Virus record (IMG/VR): IMGVR_UViG_3300033571_023157
Span: 1 to 41,277 of that record
Strand: one strand, 5' to 3'
DNA: 41,277 nucleotides
Source: a virus
Program-made: the position numbers and the translations under genes
Shown: piece after piece, positions 30,302 through 39,491 of the stretch
Position numbering within the stretch: position 1 is the first letter of the stretch
Layout of the letters: the number at the start of each line of letters is the position of its first letter
The notes under the pieces: model-generated
Databases searched by the model: none
The model's input: the letters and a program-made list of their open reading frames with translations, nothing else
What the model was told of the DNA's origin: nothing

Positions 30302-31065
30302 ATGTCCAAAGGTTTAATATCGTTTCCAAACATAGGCCACGTATTTGTTTCACGACACACTTTCAAGTCATTCAAATCCTGTAAGAATTGTTCACGTCCA
30401 TTTGCAAGTGTGTTATTTGTCGCATAGAAATAATTCACTAAATATGGTGGCTTTTTTTCCTGTGCAATAAAAATAAATGCATCTAGTTCGATGCCGTTAT
30501 GTAAAAGTCCCTCAGAATAAATTGCAGCTTGTCTATTGTAACCATATTTTTTAGCATGATACGGAAAACCATTTGTAGATGCATCCTCAGTTGTTTTGTA
30601 ATCTAATCCAATAATTCTTTTAGAAATTTGATCGGGACGGCATTTACAAAATATTCCTGTTTCTGGATTTTGCCAAAAATACGATTGTTCAACAATTTTA
30701 TCTGAAACGAATAATAAATCTCTTACAGTTTTGTCATTCTCTAAAACACCTCTCATTTCTTTGAGTGTTTCATATTCTGACATTGAAATGATTGTTTTAT
30801 TTGTAAATTCTTGCCTGAAATTTTCACGACGTTTCATTGAGCCTTCACCTTTGAAAGTTGGTGAAATTACAAATTCATCATTCCATTTATTTGGCTCCAA
30901 AACGAATCCATGTGCAGCCTTTCCAAAATCAAATGTTTTAGTAGAATCGTCTTTATATTTCCCTGAAAGGTATTTCCACCAATACAGATATGGTGACTGC
31001 CTAAATACATCCAATGAAGATTTGGAAACGTGCGATTTTAAGAGGTGGTATTGTTCTGAGGTCAT
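30298..31065 (-). CDS. RecE-like PD-(D/E)XK exonuclease
   Basis: 255 residues from the ATG at 31065 (MTSEQYHLLKSHVSKSSLDVF). An in-frame TTG at 31110 would give 270 residues, but the predicted transcription start near 31116 leaves it almost no leader. The core is FGKAAHGFVLEP, KCRPDQISKRIIGLDYKTTEDAS and KYGYNRQAAIYSEGL: the PD, DxK and Q residues of RecE/exonuclease VIII-type (DUF3799) enzymes. It degrades one strand of a duplex end to load RecT. It heads the minus-strand recombination operon. Confidence 0.9.
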   Translation of the reverse strand: MTSEQYHLLKSHVSKSSLDVFRQSPYLYWWKYLSGKYKDDSTKTFDFGKAAHGFVLEPNKWNDEFVISPTFKGEGSMKRRENFRQEFTNKTIISMSEYETLKEMRGVLENDKTVRDLLFVSDKIVEQSYFWQNPETGIFCKCRPDQISKRIIGLDYKTTEDASTNGFPYHAKKYGYNRQAAIYSEGLLHNGIELDAFIFIAQEKKPPYLVNYFYATNNTLANGREQFLQDLNDLKVCRETNTWPMFGNDIKPLDI

Positions 31066-31122
31066 GCCGTTATAATTTGGTTTTCGATTTATTTTCGTTT
31101 CGGTTATCAATTAAAATTTTTA

Positions 31123-31130
31123 CAAATGTA
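31123..31130 (-). promoter_or_regulatory. Candidate -7 box, recombination operon
   Basis: The minus strand reads TACATTTG with a predicted start near 31116. No TTTG at -33. It lies in a divergent gap facing the plus-strand box at 31162-31169. Confidence 0.45.
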
Positions 31131-31161
31131 TTAAAAAAAACATATTAAATAAAAATAATTG

Positions 31162-31169
31162 TATATTTG
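31162..31169 (+). promoter_or_regulatory. Candidate -7 box, replication operon
   Basis: TATATTTG with a predicted start near 31176, 14 bases before the HTH gene ATG. No clear -33 box; the spacer is A-rich. Confidence 0.45.
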
Positions 31170-31189
31170 CAGAACAAAAATATATTTTT

Positions 31190-31414
31190 ATGAATGTTTA
31201 TGACGAAATAAAAAAGGATTGTGAAGAGGTAGGAATTACCGTTCACACCTTATGTCTGGAAGCTAAAGTGGATAGACAAATAATTCAACGTTGGTCTAAG
31301 GAAGACCCTAAATCTATTAAGATTTACAAGCAAATTAAAGCTAAGTTGAAGGAGTTAAAAGAACTCAAAGCTGTAAGTGATGCGAGTGAGTTGGAGGAGG
31401 AAATAAATTCGTAG
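31190..31414 (+). CDS. Small helix-turn-helix protein
   Basis: 74 residues. EEVGITVHTLCLEAKVDRQIIQRW at about 12-36 matches a phage Cro/CI-type helix-turn-helix, with basic helices before (DEIKKDC) and after (KIYKQIKAKLKELKELK). The C-terminus is acidic. As first gene of the replication operon beside divergent promoters it is a likely regulator of the switch between the two operons (inference). Confidence 0.6.
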   Translation: MNVYDEIKKDCEEVGITVHTLCLEAKVDRQIIQRWSKEDPKSIKIYKQIKAKLKELKELKAVSDASELEEEINS

Positions 31415-31417
31415 GTT

Positions 31418-31642
31418 ATGAATAACGGAACGTGGAACCCTCAACCTAAAAAAGAAAAACCATACACAATTAGACTTAGTCGTTTGTGTAATGGCAAAAC
31501 TGCTCCTGTTGGTTTTCAATTTGTAATCGTAAATACTAAGCGTGGTTATTCCTCTCAACTAATCAAAGGAACGATTACTGACGAACAGAAAGAACAACTT
31601 GGAGAAATTCTGTACAATCAAATTATTAAGGGAATTAAATAA
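31418..31642 (+). CDS. Unknown small basic protein, 74 residues
   Basis: MNNGTWNPQPKKEKPYTIR..., then beta strands (GFQFVIVNTKRGYSS) and a C-terminal helix (DEQKEQLGEILYNQIIKGI). It lies between the HTH gene and ssb with short gaps on both sides. No family is recognised. A DNA-binding or SSB-partner role is possible from context only. Confidence 0.55.
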   Translation: MNNGTWNPQPKKEKPYTIRLSRLCNGKTAPVGFQFVIVNTKRGYSSQLIKGTITDEQKEQLGEILYNQIIKGIK

Positions 31643-31652
31643 ATCAAATCAA

Positions 31653-32126
31653 ATGTTCAAAACAATCCTAACAGGTAACATCGGTAATGATGCCGAAGTT
31701 ACATCATTCGACAATGGAAGTAAAGTTGTCACATTTTCAGTTGCTCATTCTAAGAAATGGACTGATAAAACAGGAGTTAAGCAAGAAAAAACAACGTGGA
31801 TTCGTTGTAATATGTGGAAACAAGAAAACCTTGCTCAGTACCTTAAAAAAGGCGTTAGAGTAATGGTTGAAGGTGAAATTGAATCACGTGCATACACTAA
31901 CAAAGAAGGGCAAACAGTTACTTCATTGGAGTTGAATGTTTTTGCTATTGAAATGCAATCATTTGCTGAAAAATCTCAGGAGGTTGTGAATACTCAAGGA
32001 GGTGCGAATACTCAGGGTGCTGTAAGTACACCACCTCAGAATTTAAGTACACCACCTCAAGCAGTTAGTACACCACCCGTAAGTAATAAACCTGCCAACG
32101 AAGAGGAAAGCGATTTACCGTTTTAA
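31653..32126 (+). CDS. ssb: Single-stranded DNA-binding protein
   Basis: 157 residues from the ATG at 31653 (MFKTILTGNIGNDAEV); an in-frame ATG at 31599 lies inside the previous gene. The OB fold is clear: KVVTFSVAHSKKW, EKTTWIRCNMWKQENLAQYLKKGVRVMVEGEIE. The linker contains four STPP units in tandem (STPPQNLSTPPQAVSTPP...). The C-terminal tip DLPF is the acidic partner-binding tail of bacterial SSB. It covers single strands in replication and recombination. Confidence 0.95.
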   Translation: MFKTILTGNIGNDAEVTSFDNGSKVVTFSVAHSKKWTDKTGVKQEKTTWIRCNMWKQENLAQYLKKGVRVMVEGEIESRAYTNKEGQTVTSLELNVFAIEMQSFAEKSQEVVNTQGGANTQGAVSTPPQNLSTPPQAVSTPPVSNKPANEEESDLPF

Positions 32127-32146
32127 TAATTTTAAATTAAACTAAG

Positions 32147-32509
32147 ATGCAAGCAACAGAATTAAGAATTGGGAATTTGTTAAATTACACCACAGCAGAG
32201 GGTGATGTTTTAACGAATGTTATTGATTGGCAGGATTTAAAATGGTTAAGCGAAGACGAAAAAGGATTTAATTTAGTTCATTCATTTATTCCCTTAACTG
32301 AAGAATGGTTATTAAATCTTAGATTTATTTCATTTAAAAAAGGGCATTTGTATTATGAAAACAACGGATTTTCTATTTTATATGCTTATGGTAAATGGAA
32401 TTATAGTCCAAGTCAATCTATTACTATTGGTAGAGAAATCAAATACGTTCACGAATTACAGAATTGGTATTTTTTATTGACAGGCGAGGAATTAACTCTT
32501 TCAAAATAA
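32147..32509 (+). CDS. Unknown phage protein, 120 residues
   Basis: Starts MQATELRIGNLLNY... and continues with WxxLKWLSEDEK and LTEEWLLNLRF. The opening R-I-G-N-L-x-x-Y-x-x-x-E-G-D and the block ITIGREIKYVHELQNWYFLLTGEEL are a pattern I associate with proteins widespread in Bacteroidota phages and prophages, without known function. It lies in the replication operon, and the helicase follows directly. Confidence 0.65.
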   Translation: MQATELRIGNLLNYTTAEGDVLTNVIDWQDLKWLSEDEKGFNLVHSFIPLTEEWLLNLRFISFKKGHLYYENNGFSILYAYGKWNYSPSQSITIGREIKYVHELQNWYFLLTGEELTLSK

Positions 32510-32511
32510 CC

Positions 32512-33921
32512 ATGCTAAGACCCTACCAACTTAAAGCCGTTGACGAAGTTAAAACCTCATTGCGTGACGGAAAAAAAGCACCTATTTTAGTAATGCCAAC
32601 AGGCGCAGGAAAAACGGTTGTTTTTTGTCACATCGCAGAAAATGCAGTAATGAAAGGTAAGCGAGTTTGGATTTTAGTACATCGAGTTGAACTACTGAGA
32701 CAAACTTCTAAAAAACTGCATGAAAACGGTGTAAATCATGGATTAATAAATCCAAAATACACACCAAATTTACAACTGCCTGTTCAAGTGGCATCGGTTC
32801 AAACTTTGGTTAATAGATTGGAACGATATGAAAAACCTGACTTAATAATCATTGACGAAGCACACCACGCCACAGCAGGTTCCTGGAATAAAATTATTAG
32901 TGCATGTCCAAACGCATTAATAATTGGAGTAACAGCAACTCCAACACGTGCAGATGGAACAGGATTGAATCAAATTTTTGATGACATTATTATTGGTCCA
33001 CAAATCTATGAATTGATAGAAATGGGATTTTTAGTAAAACCTATTGTTTACCGTCCTCCACAAAAAAATAAAATCGATCTTTCAGAATTAAAAATGAAAG
33101 GCTCAGATTACGACAAAGAACAAATGGCTGAAATTATTGATAAACCATCCATTACAGGTGACGTTATTTCGCATTACAGACAATATGCGCATGGAATGGC
33201 AGCAGTTGTTTTTTGTGTTTCTGTTGCACATGCTGAACATGTTGCTGCTGAATTTCGTTCTGCAGGTTATAAGGCATATTCTGTTGATGGCTCAATGGAG
33301 GATGATTTAAGAACTCGTTTACTTGGAGGTTTGGAAGATGGAACCGTTGAAATTATTACTTCATGTGATTTGATTTCGGAAGGGACAGATATTCCTGCAA
33401 TTGGTTGTGGAATTATGCTAAGACCTACACAATCACTTAGTTTATTTATCCAACAAGCAGGACGTATTTTGAGACTTTCACAAGGAAAAAACAAAGCGAT
33501 TTTATTAGACCACGTAGGAAATACAGTTTTGCATGGTTTACCTCAACAACATCGTGAATGGACTTTGGAAGGACAAAAACGAAACAAAAAATCTAAGAAT
33601 CAAGAACCTGCAATTAGAGTAATTCAATGTCCTGCATGTTATGCAATGTATTTTCCAAATCCTGAACATAAATGCGAAGTTTGCGGAACATTAGAGGAAA
33701 TTTCTTCACGTGAATTATTACACGTTGACGGTCAATTGGAAGAAGTGACTGAGGAACAAAAACTCCAGATAAAAATAGACAAACAACGTGAAGTTTCAAA
33801 GGCAAGAACATTGGAGGAACTTTTAAGAATAGAAAAAGACCGAGGTTACAAGCGTGGATGGGCAACACGAATGTTTAAGCTAAGAGAGGACAGAATGATA
33901 AATAATTCTGTTAAATTTTAA
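32512..33921 (+). CDS. SF2 DEAD/DEAH-type helicase with C-terminal zinc finger
   Basis: 469 residues from the ATG at 32512 (MLRPYQLKAVDEV). An in-frame upstream ATG lies inside the previous gene. Motif I MPTGAGKT at about 28-35, motif II DEAH at about 115-118, motif III TATPTR, then the second domain with VVFCVSVAHAEHVA, TSCDLISEGTDIP and motif VI QQAGRILR. A Cys4 finger (CPAC-x11-CEVC) begins at about 373. It should unwind or remodel DNA in replication or repair. A 21-codon acidic frame continues past the stop. Confidence 0.9.
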   Translation: MLRPYQLKAVDEVKTSLRDGKKAPILVMPTGAGKTVVFCHIAENAVMKGKRVWILVHRVELLRQTSKKLHENGVNHGLINPKYTPNLQLPVQVASVQTLVNRLERYEKPDLIIIDEAHHATAGSWNKIISACPNALIIGVTATPTRADGTGLNQIFDDIIIGPQIYELIEMGFLVKPIVYRPPQKNKIDLSELKMKGSDYDKEQMAEIIDKPSITGDVISHYRQYAHGMAAVVFCVSVAHAEHVAAEFRSAGYKAYSVDGSMEDDLRTRLLGGLEDGTVEIITSCDLISEGTDIPAIGCGIMLRPTQSLSLFIQQAGRILRLSQGKNKAILLDHVGNTVLHGLPQQHREWTLEGQKRNKKSKNQEPAIRVIQCPACYAMYFPNPEHKCEVCGTLEEISSRELLHVDGQLEEVTEEQKLQIKIDKQREVSKARTLEELLRIEKDRGYKRGWATRMFKLREDRMINNSVKF

Positions 33922-34029
33922 ACCCCAACGATTTTTGAGACTGAAATAATTCAGGAATTAGAGATTGTTGATGACGAGTTGGAGTAAAAAAAACGTTTCG
34001 AATAAAAAACCACTAAACCCAAAACTAAG

Positions 34030-34479
34030 ATGCAAAAAGAATCAAACATATTAAAATTACTATCCGTGAAACTTTCACAATTGAGAGTTTCGATTTTTAG
34101 AAATAACGTAGGTACAGGATGGGTTGGTGAAACTTTCAAAATTGCAAAACCAACGACTTTAATTTTGAATGGTAAACCTGTTCAAGTTACAACAGGTGAT
34201 TTAATTATTAAAAATCCACGTCCATTAAGAGCAGGACTTCACGAAGGTTCAAGTGATTTAATTGGATGGAAAACGGTTGAAATTACACCAGAAATGATTG
34301 GTAAAAAAGTAGCAATTTTTGTTTCAATTGAGGGTAAAACAGATTTTGGAAGGATTTCAAGCAATCAAGCTATTTGGCTACAAAACGTAAAAAATGCAGG
34401 TGGTATTGGTTACGTTTGCCGAAACATAGAAGACGTTGAAAAAATCATTAATGATTACGACCAACAACTGAAAGCATGA
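34030..34479 (+). CDS. VRR-NUC-type nuclease
   Basis: 149 residues. RNNVGTGW near the start, GSSDLIGW (D of the active site), then VAIFVSIEGKTDFGRISSNQ with the E-x-K pair and QxxWLxxVKNAGGIGYV match the stand-alone VRR-NUC PD-(D/E)XK nucleases of phages, which cut branched DNA structures. Length fits the family. The stop overlaps the primase-helicase start by ATGA (34476-34479). Confidence 0.8.
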   Translation: MQKESNILKLLSVKLSQLRVSIFRNNVGTGWVGETFKIAKPTTLILNGKPVQVTTGDLIIKNPRPLRAGLHEGSSDLIGWKTVEITPEMIGKKVAIFVSIEGKTDFGRISSNQAIWLQNVKNAGGIGYVCRNIEDVEKIINDYDQQLKA

Positions 34480-37175
34480 GTGATATTAAACAACTGAAAG
34501 CAGACACCAATATTGTTGATGTCGTTTCAAAATACGTCTCACTTGCAAAGAAAGGTTCTGAATACGTTGGTAATTGTCCATTTCACGAAGATAAAACAGC
34601 ATCTTTTAAAGTCAACGAAAAAAAACAGATATTCAAATGTTTTGGTTGTGGTGAAGGTGGTGACGTTTTTAATTTTTTGACTGCTCAAGGGAAATCATTA
34701 GGTGAAGCAATTCAAGAGATTGAAGACCCTTTAAATATTAATGCACGTCAGTATGGAAACGGAATCGGAAACACCAACAAAAACGAATCCTTAAAAAAAT
34801 CTGAAACAACAGTTTGGAATACTATTTTTCCATTTCCAGAACTGAAAGAAATCCAACATTACGAATACGGAACACCTCATAAAATTTGGACATACGTTGA
34901 CGAAAATGGAAATGACATTTTGCATGTTTGTAGATTTAATTTTCCAGATGGATCAAAACAAACACTTCCATTAGTTTGGGCTTCGAATGGTAAATTTAAC
35001 GGATGGCGTTGGATGAAAACTAAAGGATTCAACACGCTGTATAATTTGGACTTATTGAAACAATATCCGCGAACAAACGTAGTTTTAGTAGAAGGGGAAA
35101 AAACAGCACAATATCTTCAGGATTTAGTTACACCATCAAAATTATTGTTTACAACCTGGTCAGGTGGTGCGAATGGTATTCACAATGTCGATTTCTCACC
35201 ATTAACTGAAAGAAATATTATCGTTTGGCCAGATAATGACAAATCACAAAAATATGGTGACAAACATAAATTAGCAGGTCAAATAAAACCATGGCACGAA
35301 CAACCAGGGAATGAAGCAATGCTGAAAGTTGCATCGTTGATTCAAACGAATTGGAAGCGTTGGTTAAATGTTCCTTCGCAATATCCTCACAAATGGGATG
35401 GTGCAGATGAAGATTGGATTGATGAAGATGCGGTGATCAAATTTGTCCGAGATAATATGGTTGAAATTCCAATTATCACAAACGAAATTGAAACTGCTGT
35501 AATCGAATCCAAAGAAAAGAAATTCGTTTACGATTCAACCAAAATTTTTGAAAACGATTATTTTCGATTTCTTGGATATGACAAAGACGAAACAGGAAAA
35601 CTGAATTATTATTTCTTCGCATTTGATGCTAAATCTGTTATTCGATTGTCTCCATCTTCAATGACAAAATCAAATCTTATGATGTTGGCTCCAATTAATT
35701 GGTGGGAACAGAAATATCCTGGAAGTAAAACGAATATCAACATTGATGCTGCACAACAGTTTTTAATTGGTTATTCGCATACAGTAGGAATTTATTCTGC
35801 TAAATCAATTCGTGGCCGTGGTGCATGGTTTGATTCTGGAAAGGTTGTAATTCACACCGGCGAACATTTGATTGTAGATAATGAAACTGTTCCATTGATG
35901 AATTTTAGATCAAAATACGTTTACGAAGTTTCTGAAAAAATAGATTTTGCACAAACACAGCCGTTGGATAGTAATACAGGAAAACAGATTCTTTCAATGA
36001 TTAAGAAATTCAAATGGGAACGTGAAGTGAATGCTTATTTACTTGCAGGATGGTGTGTGATTAGTCCATTTTGCGGTTTACTTACTTGGAGACCTCATGC
36101 GTGGGTAAATGGTCCATCTGGTTCAGGTAAATCATGGATAATGGAAAACATCGTTAAAAAATTAATTGGAGACATCGGAGTAGTGATGCAAGGACGTTCA
36201 ACTGAGGCATACATACGTGGTAAATTAAAAAATGATGCATTACCTGTAATTTTTGACGAAAGTGACGTTGATGCGAGTTATTCAGATAAGGAACGAATGC
36301 AGAACAATTTATCACTTGTAAGGGCATCTTCCTATGGAAAAGGTGGCGTAATTGGTAAAGGAACTCAAACAGGAGGTTACAAGGAATACACTATAAATTC
36401 TTGTTTTATGTTTTTCTCGATCGGAGTGCAATTAAATCAAAGAGCAGACTATTCACGTTTCTCAATGCTTGGATTAAAGGCATTTGAAGGCTATCAAACA
36501 GATTCTGAATTTGCAACATTTATTGATAAATGGAATTCTATTGTTTCAGATGACGTGGTTAAGCAATTGCAAACACGAACAATGAGATTACTTCCAAAAA
36601 TTATTAAGAACTCAAAAACGTTTTCAGATGCCGTTTCTGCTGAAATTGGTAATCGTAGAATAGGTGATCAAGTTGGAGGAATGTTAGCGGGTGCATATTC
36701 TCTAGGAAATGAAGATGAAATTTCAATGGAAAAAGCTATTGAATTTATCAAAAAATTATCTTGGGAGGAAGAAAAAGGATTGGAACAAACCAAAGATGAA
36801 ATCCAATTGCTAAGTAAAATAATGTCGCACATAACGACTGTTGAAGGTCAATACTCGAAACATGATAGAACGATTGGTGAATTAGTTTCGTTGGTTATTG
36901 GAACTGACATTGAAAGTGATATTTCTGTTGACCATGCAGACAAGAAATTACGCAGAATCGGAATAAGAATCAAAGGTGACGAAATTTTAATTTCCAATAG
37001 TTCAAATGAGATTTTCAAAATTATCAAAGAAACTTCATGGTCAGAGAATTATAACAAAATCCTTGAAAGAATTGATGGTGCAAAGAAAATTGATTCAACT
37101 ACATTTACTCCTGGACTTCGTTCACGTGCAGTTTCTATTCCTGCTGAATTTATTATGAAGGGGATGAATTCGTAG
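34476..37175 (+). CDS. Primase-helicase
   Basis: 899 residues with three parts. First, a CHC2 zinc finger (Cys34, His37, Cys55, Cys58 in GNCPFHEDKTASF and FKCFGCGEGGDVFNFL). Second, a Toprim-like region (VLVEGEKTAQY at about 201-211 and IVWPDND at about 249-254). Third, a P-loop helicase (Walker A GPSGSGKS at about 546-553, FDESDVDA near 593). This is the arrangement of phage primase-helicases that unwind and prime the fork. It is the centre of the replication operon, after SSB, helicase and nuclease genes. The initial GSEYVG-type start and ATGA coupling fix the N-terminus. Confidence 0.9.
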   Translation: MSDIKQLKADTNIVDVVSKYVSLAKKGSEYVGNCPFHEDKTASFKVNEKKQIFKCFGCGEGGDVFNFLTAQGKSLGEAIQEIEDPLNINARQYGNGIGNTNKNESLKKSETTVWNTIFPFPELKEIQHYEYGTPHKIWTYVDENGNDILHVCRFNFPDGSKQTLPLVWASNGKFNGWRWMKTKGFNTLYNLDLLKQYPRTNVVLVEGEKTAQYLQDLVTPSKLLFTTWSGGANGIHNVDFSPLTERNIIVWPDNDKSQKYGDKHKLAGQIKPWHEQPGNEAMLKVASLIQTNWKRWLNVPSQYPHKWDGADEDWIDEDAVIKFVRDNMVEIPIITNEIETAVIESKEKKFVYDSTKIFENDYFRFLGYDKDETGKLNYYFFAFDAKSVIRLSPSSMTKSNLMMLAPINWWEQKYPGSKTNINIDAAQQFLIGYSHTVGIYSAKSIRGRGAWFDSGKVVIHTGEHLIVDNETVPLMNFRSKYVYEVSEKIDFAQTQPLDSNTGKQILSMIKKFKWEREVNAYLLAGWCVISPFCGLLTWRPHAWVNGPSGSGKSWIMENIVKKLIGDIGVVMQGRSTEAYIRGKLKNDALPVIFDESDVDASYSDKERMQNNLSLVRASSYGKGGVIGKGTQTGGYKEYTINSCFMFFSIGVQLNQRADYSRFSMLGLKAFEGYQTDSEFATFIDKWNSIVSDDVVKQLQTRTMRLLPKIIKNSKTFSDAVSAEIGNRRIGDQVGGMLAGAYSLGNEDEISMEKAIEFIKKLSWEEEKGLEQTKDEIQLLSKIMSHITTVEGQYSKHDRTIGELVSLVIGTDIESDISVDHADKKLRRIGIRIKGDEILISNSSNEIFKIIKETSWSENYNKILERIDGAKKIDSTTFTPGLRSRAVSIPAEFIMKGMNS

Positions 37176-37223
37176 GGTAAATTCAGAAAATAATAATTTA
37201 CGATATTTTTTTTATTAAAATAG

Positions 37224-37253
37224 TTTGTAGTTAAAAATAAATAGTTAAATTTG
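37224..37253 (+). promoter_or_regulatory. Bacteroidota-type promoter (shared spacer family)
   Basis: TTTG (37224-37227), 18 bases with TTAAAAATAA, then TAAATTTG (37246-37253), nearly the same as at 25434-25464. Predicted start near 37260, about 20 bases before the ATG at 37281. It would restart transcription inside the replication region. Confidence 0.65.
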
Positions 37254-37280
37254 AATATTAATTTTAAAAACAAAAAAAAG

Positions 37281-37760
37281 ATGCGTATTACTAAAGATGT
37301 AGCTGAAGAAACAGCTAAAAAAATGATTTCTAAAAAAACATTGGAATTAAAAAAAATGAAATCTGATTTTTCTGATAAAATTAGAAAGGTAAAAGTAAAA
37401 GAAATTCCCAAACAAGTTATTGAAACTTATGAATTTCATCCTAATTATTTCAATAAAGCAAGTACTGTTTATTTAAGAGGATTGGGTTTTAATAATGACC
37501 CAATAAGTGTTCAACAATATCCTTATGAAAATAACTATTATTTGGAATTAACTGAGAAAAATGGTGCTTCAATTTTATTAATTGAATTCAACAAAATCAA
37601 ATCACTTGAAAAGGAAATCAAAGATTTAAAACTTGAAATCGAAACTGCATTGTATTCTACTTTAAGAACTTACAAACGTGTAGAGGAATCATTTCCTGAA
37701 GCATTGGAATTTTTACCACCAATGAATAATAATAAAAACTGCTTTGGTAGTAAATCTTAG
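37281..37760 (+). CDS. Helical protein of unknown function (Nmad5-like?)
   Basis: 159 residues from the ATG at 37281 (MRITKDVAEETAKKM). An N-terminal helix and long coiled coil (KKTLELKKMKSDFSDKIRKVKV) precede a beta part (YLRGLGFNNDPISVQQYPYENNYYLELT) and a second coil (KSLEKEIKDLKLEIETAL). The opening resembles the nucleotide-modification-associated Nmad5 family, but I cannot confirm this from the sequence alone. It has its own promoter. Confidence 0.5.
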   Translation: MRITKDVAEETAKKMISKKTLELKKMKSDFSDKIRKVKVKEIPKQVIETYEFHPNYFNKASTVYLRGLGFNNDPISVQQYPYENNYYLELTEKNGASILLIEFNKIKSLEKEIKDLKLEIETALYSTLRTYKRVEESFPEALEFLPPMNNNKNCFGSKS

Positions 37761-37789
37761 TTCGTTTCGAGATAAAATCAAATAACCAA

Positions 37790-38035
37790 ATGCACCACGA
37801 CATCACAAAAATTTCATTACTCCATTCAATTGGAGTAATTGATGACAAATTATTCAATGTTCTTGCTGACAATTCAATTTTTGACCTAAATCAAATGGAG
37901 AAAATTACAATGAAAGATTTTCGAAACCTTAAAGGAATTGGAGAAAATCACTTTAAAATCGTTGTTGGTTTAATGGTGGATAGAGGTATTGAATTTGCGA
38001 GTAATTATGTAGTAGTAACCAATAAATCAAAATAA
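37790..38035 (+). CDS. Small HhH-like protein
   Basis: 81 residues. SIFDLNQMEKITMKDFRNLKGIGENHFKIVVGLM resembles a helix-hairpin-helix unit (as in the RNA polymerase alpha C-terminal domain), with GIG in the hairpin. It may bind DNA without sequence specificity. It is coupled in the operon between the Nmad5-like and coiled-coil genes. Function is not established. Confidence 0.5.
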   Translation: MHHDITKISLLHSIGVIDDKLFNVLADNSIFDLNQMEKITMKDFRNLKGIGENHFKIVVGLMVDRGIEFASNYVVVTNKSK

Positions 38036-38039
38036 AAAA

Positions 38040-39440
38040 ATGGAAACAAATCCAGAAACGCCTGAAACGGCAAAAACAACGTCAACTAACGAAATGCAAA
38101 ACAACGTTCTAATCACGTACGAAAACGTTGAAGCACTAAACGAAAACTCATTGAAAGGTTTTCTACTTACAACTGAGCAAATGGCAGATGTTGCAATCAG
38201 TCAAATGATTATTCAAACTATTGAAAGTGACGAAGCACTAAATCAAAAAATTGAATCCTACAACGCATTAATGATTAAAGGAATCGAAGATATGGTTTCT
38301 TACAAAATGGTTGATGCAGCAATTAAGGATTTGAAAAAACTTCGTACATCAATTGCTAAAAGTCGACTTGAATTTACACGTCCTGCTGATGCGTATCGTG
38401 AAAAATTAATTGAAGCTGAACGTTCCAGAGTTGAAAAATTGAAAACATTGGAAGCTAAATTAATAGCCGACAAACAAAAAATTGACGATGCGATCAAAGC
38501 TAAACGTGAAGCTACATTTATTGAACGTTCACAAAAATTGCATGAAGTAGGCTACACAATTCAAAACAATCTGTTTGTTTTAGGTGCGTTTCATATTCCT
38601 AGTGATCAATTATCTGACATGAATGAAGATGAATTTGAACGCTACATGGAACACGGACGTGACGAAATGAAACGCCGTGAAGCTGAACAGAAAGCAATCA
38701 AAGAAGCCAAAGAACAAGCCGAAAAACAAGCACAATTGTTAGAACAGGAACGTTTACAGTTGCAACAACAACGTGAACAAATGGCTGCTGAAATGGAAGC
38801 AATGAGACAGGAACGTGCTAAGATGGCTCAGGAAATGGAAGATTTACGTTTGCAGAAACAAGCATTAGAAGAAACTTACACGAAGGTTGAATCTGATGTG
38901 GTAGCTGAAAATGTTGCACCGACTCAAAATTTCGAAACGCCAGAGCAGAAAAATATTAAATCGTTCTCTGAAAAAATGCAGGATTTGAAAGCACAAGGTA
39001 AGGAGTTGAGTGATACGGTTAAACCTGAAACACTAGGAGTAACGCAAACCGAAGCACAATTGGTAAATTCTGCACCAACGCCAACGCAACCAGAAACAGC
39101 CGTTAATTCATCCGTTGAAAATAAAACTGCAACAACATTCGTTAATCCTGTTGGTCAGGAAATGCAAGCAATTAAATCTGCTATCCAATCTGAAACAAAA
39201 CAATCTGAGGCGGTGGCTCAAAAACCTGTTGACAAAACATCCGTTTCATACACCATTGGTTTCAATGCCGTGAAATCCTCAATTTTGGAAGCGTTCAAGA
39301 ACCCTGAGTTTAAATCCAGAGTAAATCTTATTGCAGGTGCAAAAGATAGCTTAGAACAATCAATTCAAATTTTAAATAGTGCAACGTCAAGAGTTGAATT
39401 ATTTAAAGCTATTGAGGCCATGATGCCGATTACTGAATAA
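38040..39440 (+). CDS. Long coiled-coil protein (DUF1351-like)
   Basis: 466 residues. N-terminal 130: a helical core (LKKLRTSIAKSRLEFTRPADAYREK, then KTLEAKLIADKQKIDDAIKAKR) as in phage DUF1351-type proteins. Residues about 205-285 are a strong Glu/Gln/Arg coiled coil (EAEQKAIKEAKEQAEKQ...). Then a Thr/Pro/Glu-rich disordered region, and a C-terminal helix. Such proteins are often found near recombination and replication genes of phages. The role is unknown. The last gene of the plus-strand operon before the terminator at 39463-39491. Confidence 0.6.
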   Translation: METNPETPETAKTTSTNEMQNNVLITYENVEALNENSLKGFLLTTEQMADVAISQMIIQTIESDEALNQKIESYNALMIKGIEDMVSYKMVDAAIKDLKKLRTSIAKSRLEFTRPADAYREKLIEAERSRVEKLKTLEAKLIADKQKIDDAIKAKREATFIERSQKLHEVGYTIQNNLFVLGAFHIPSDQLSDMNEDEFERYMEHGRDEMKRREAEQKAIKEAKEQAEKQAQLLEQERLQLQQQREQMAAEMEAMRQERAKMAQEMEDLRLQKQALEETYTKVESDVVAENVAPTQNFETPEQKNIKSFSEKMQDLKAQGKELSDTVKPETLGVTQTEAQLVNSAPTPTQPETAVNSSVENKTATTFVNPVGQEMQAIKSAIQSETKQSEAVAQKPVDKTSVSYTIGFNAVKSSILEAFKNPEFKSRVNLIAGAKDSLEQSIQILNSATSRVELFKAIEAMMPITE

Positions 39441-39462
39441 ATATTTTTAAGTATAAAACAGA

Positions 39463-39491
39463 AAAACCTGAGTTAATCGCTCAGGTTTTTT
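39463..39491. terminator. Bidirectional terminator
   Basis: AAAAACCTGAG pairs with CTCAGGTTTTT across a 7-base loop, followed by further T. It separates convergent genes on the two strands. Confidence 0.9.

Noticed and set aside
31066-31110. TTG at 31110 as RecE start
   Set aside because: The predicted transcript start near 31116 leaves almost no leader, and family similarity starts at about the ATG at 31065.
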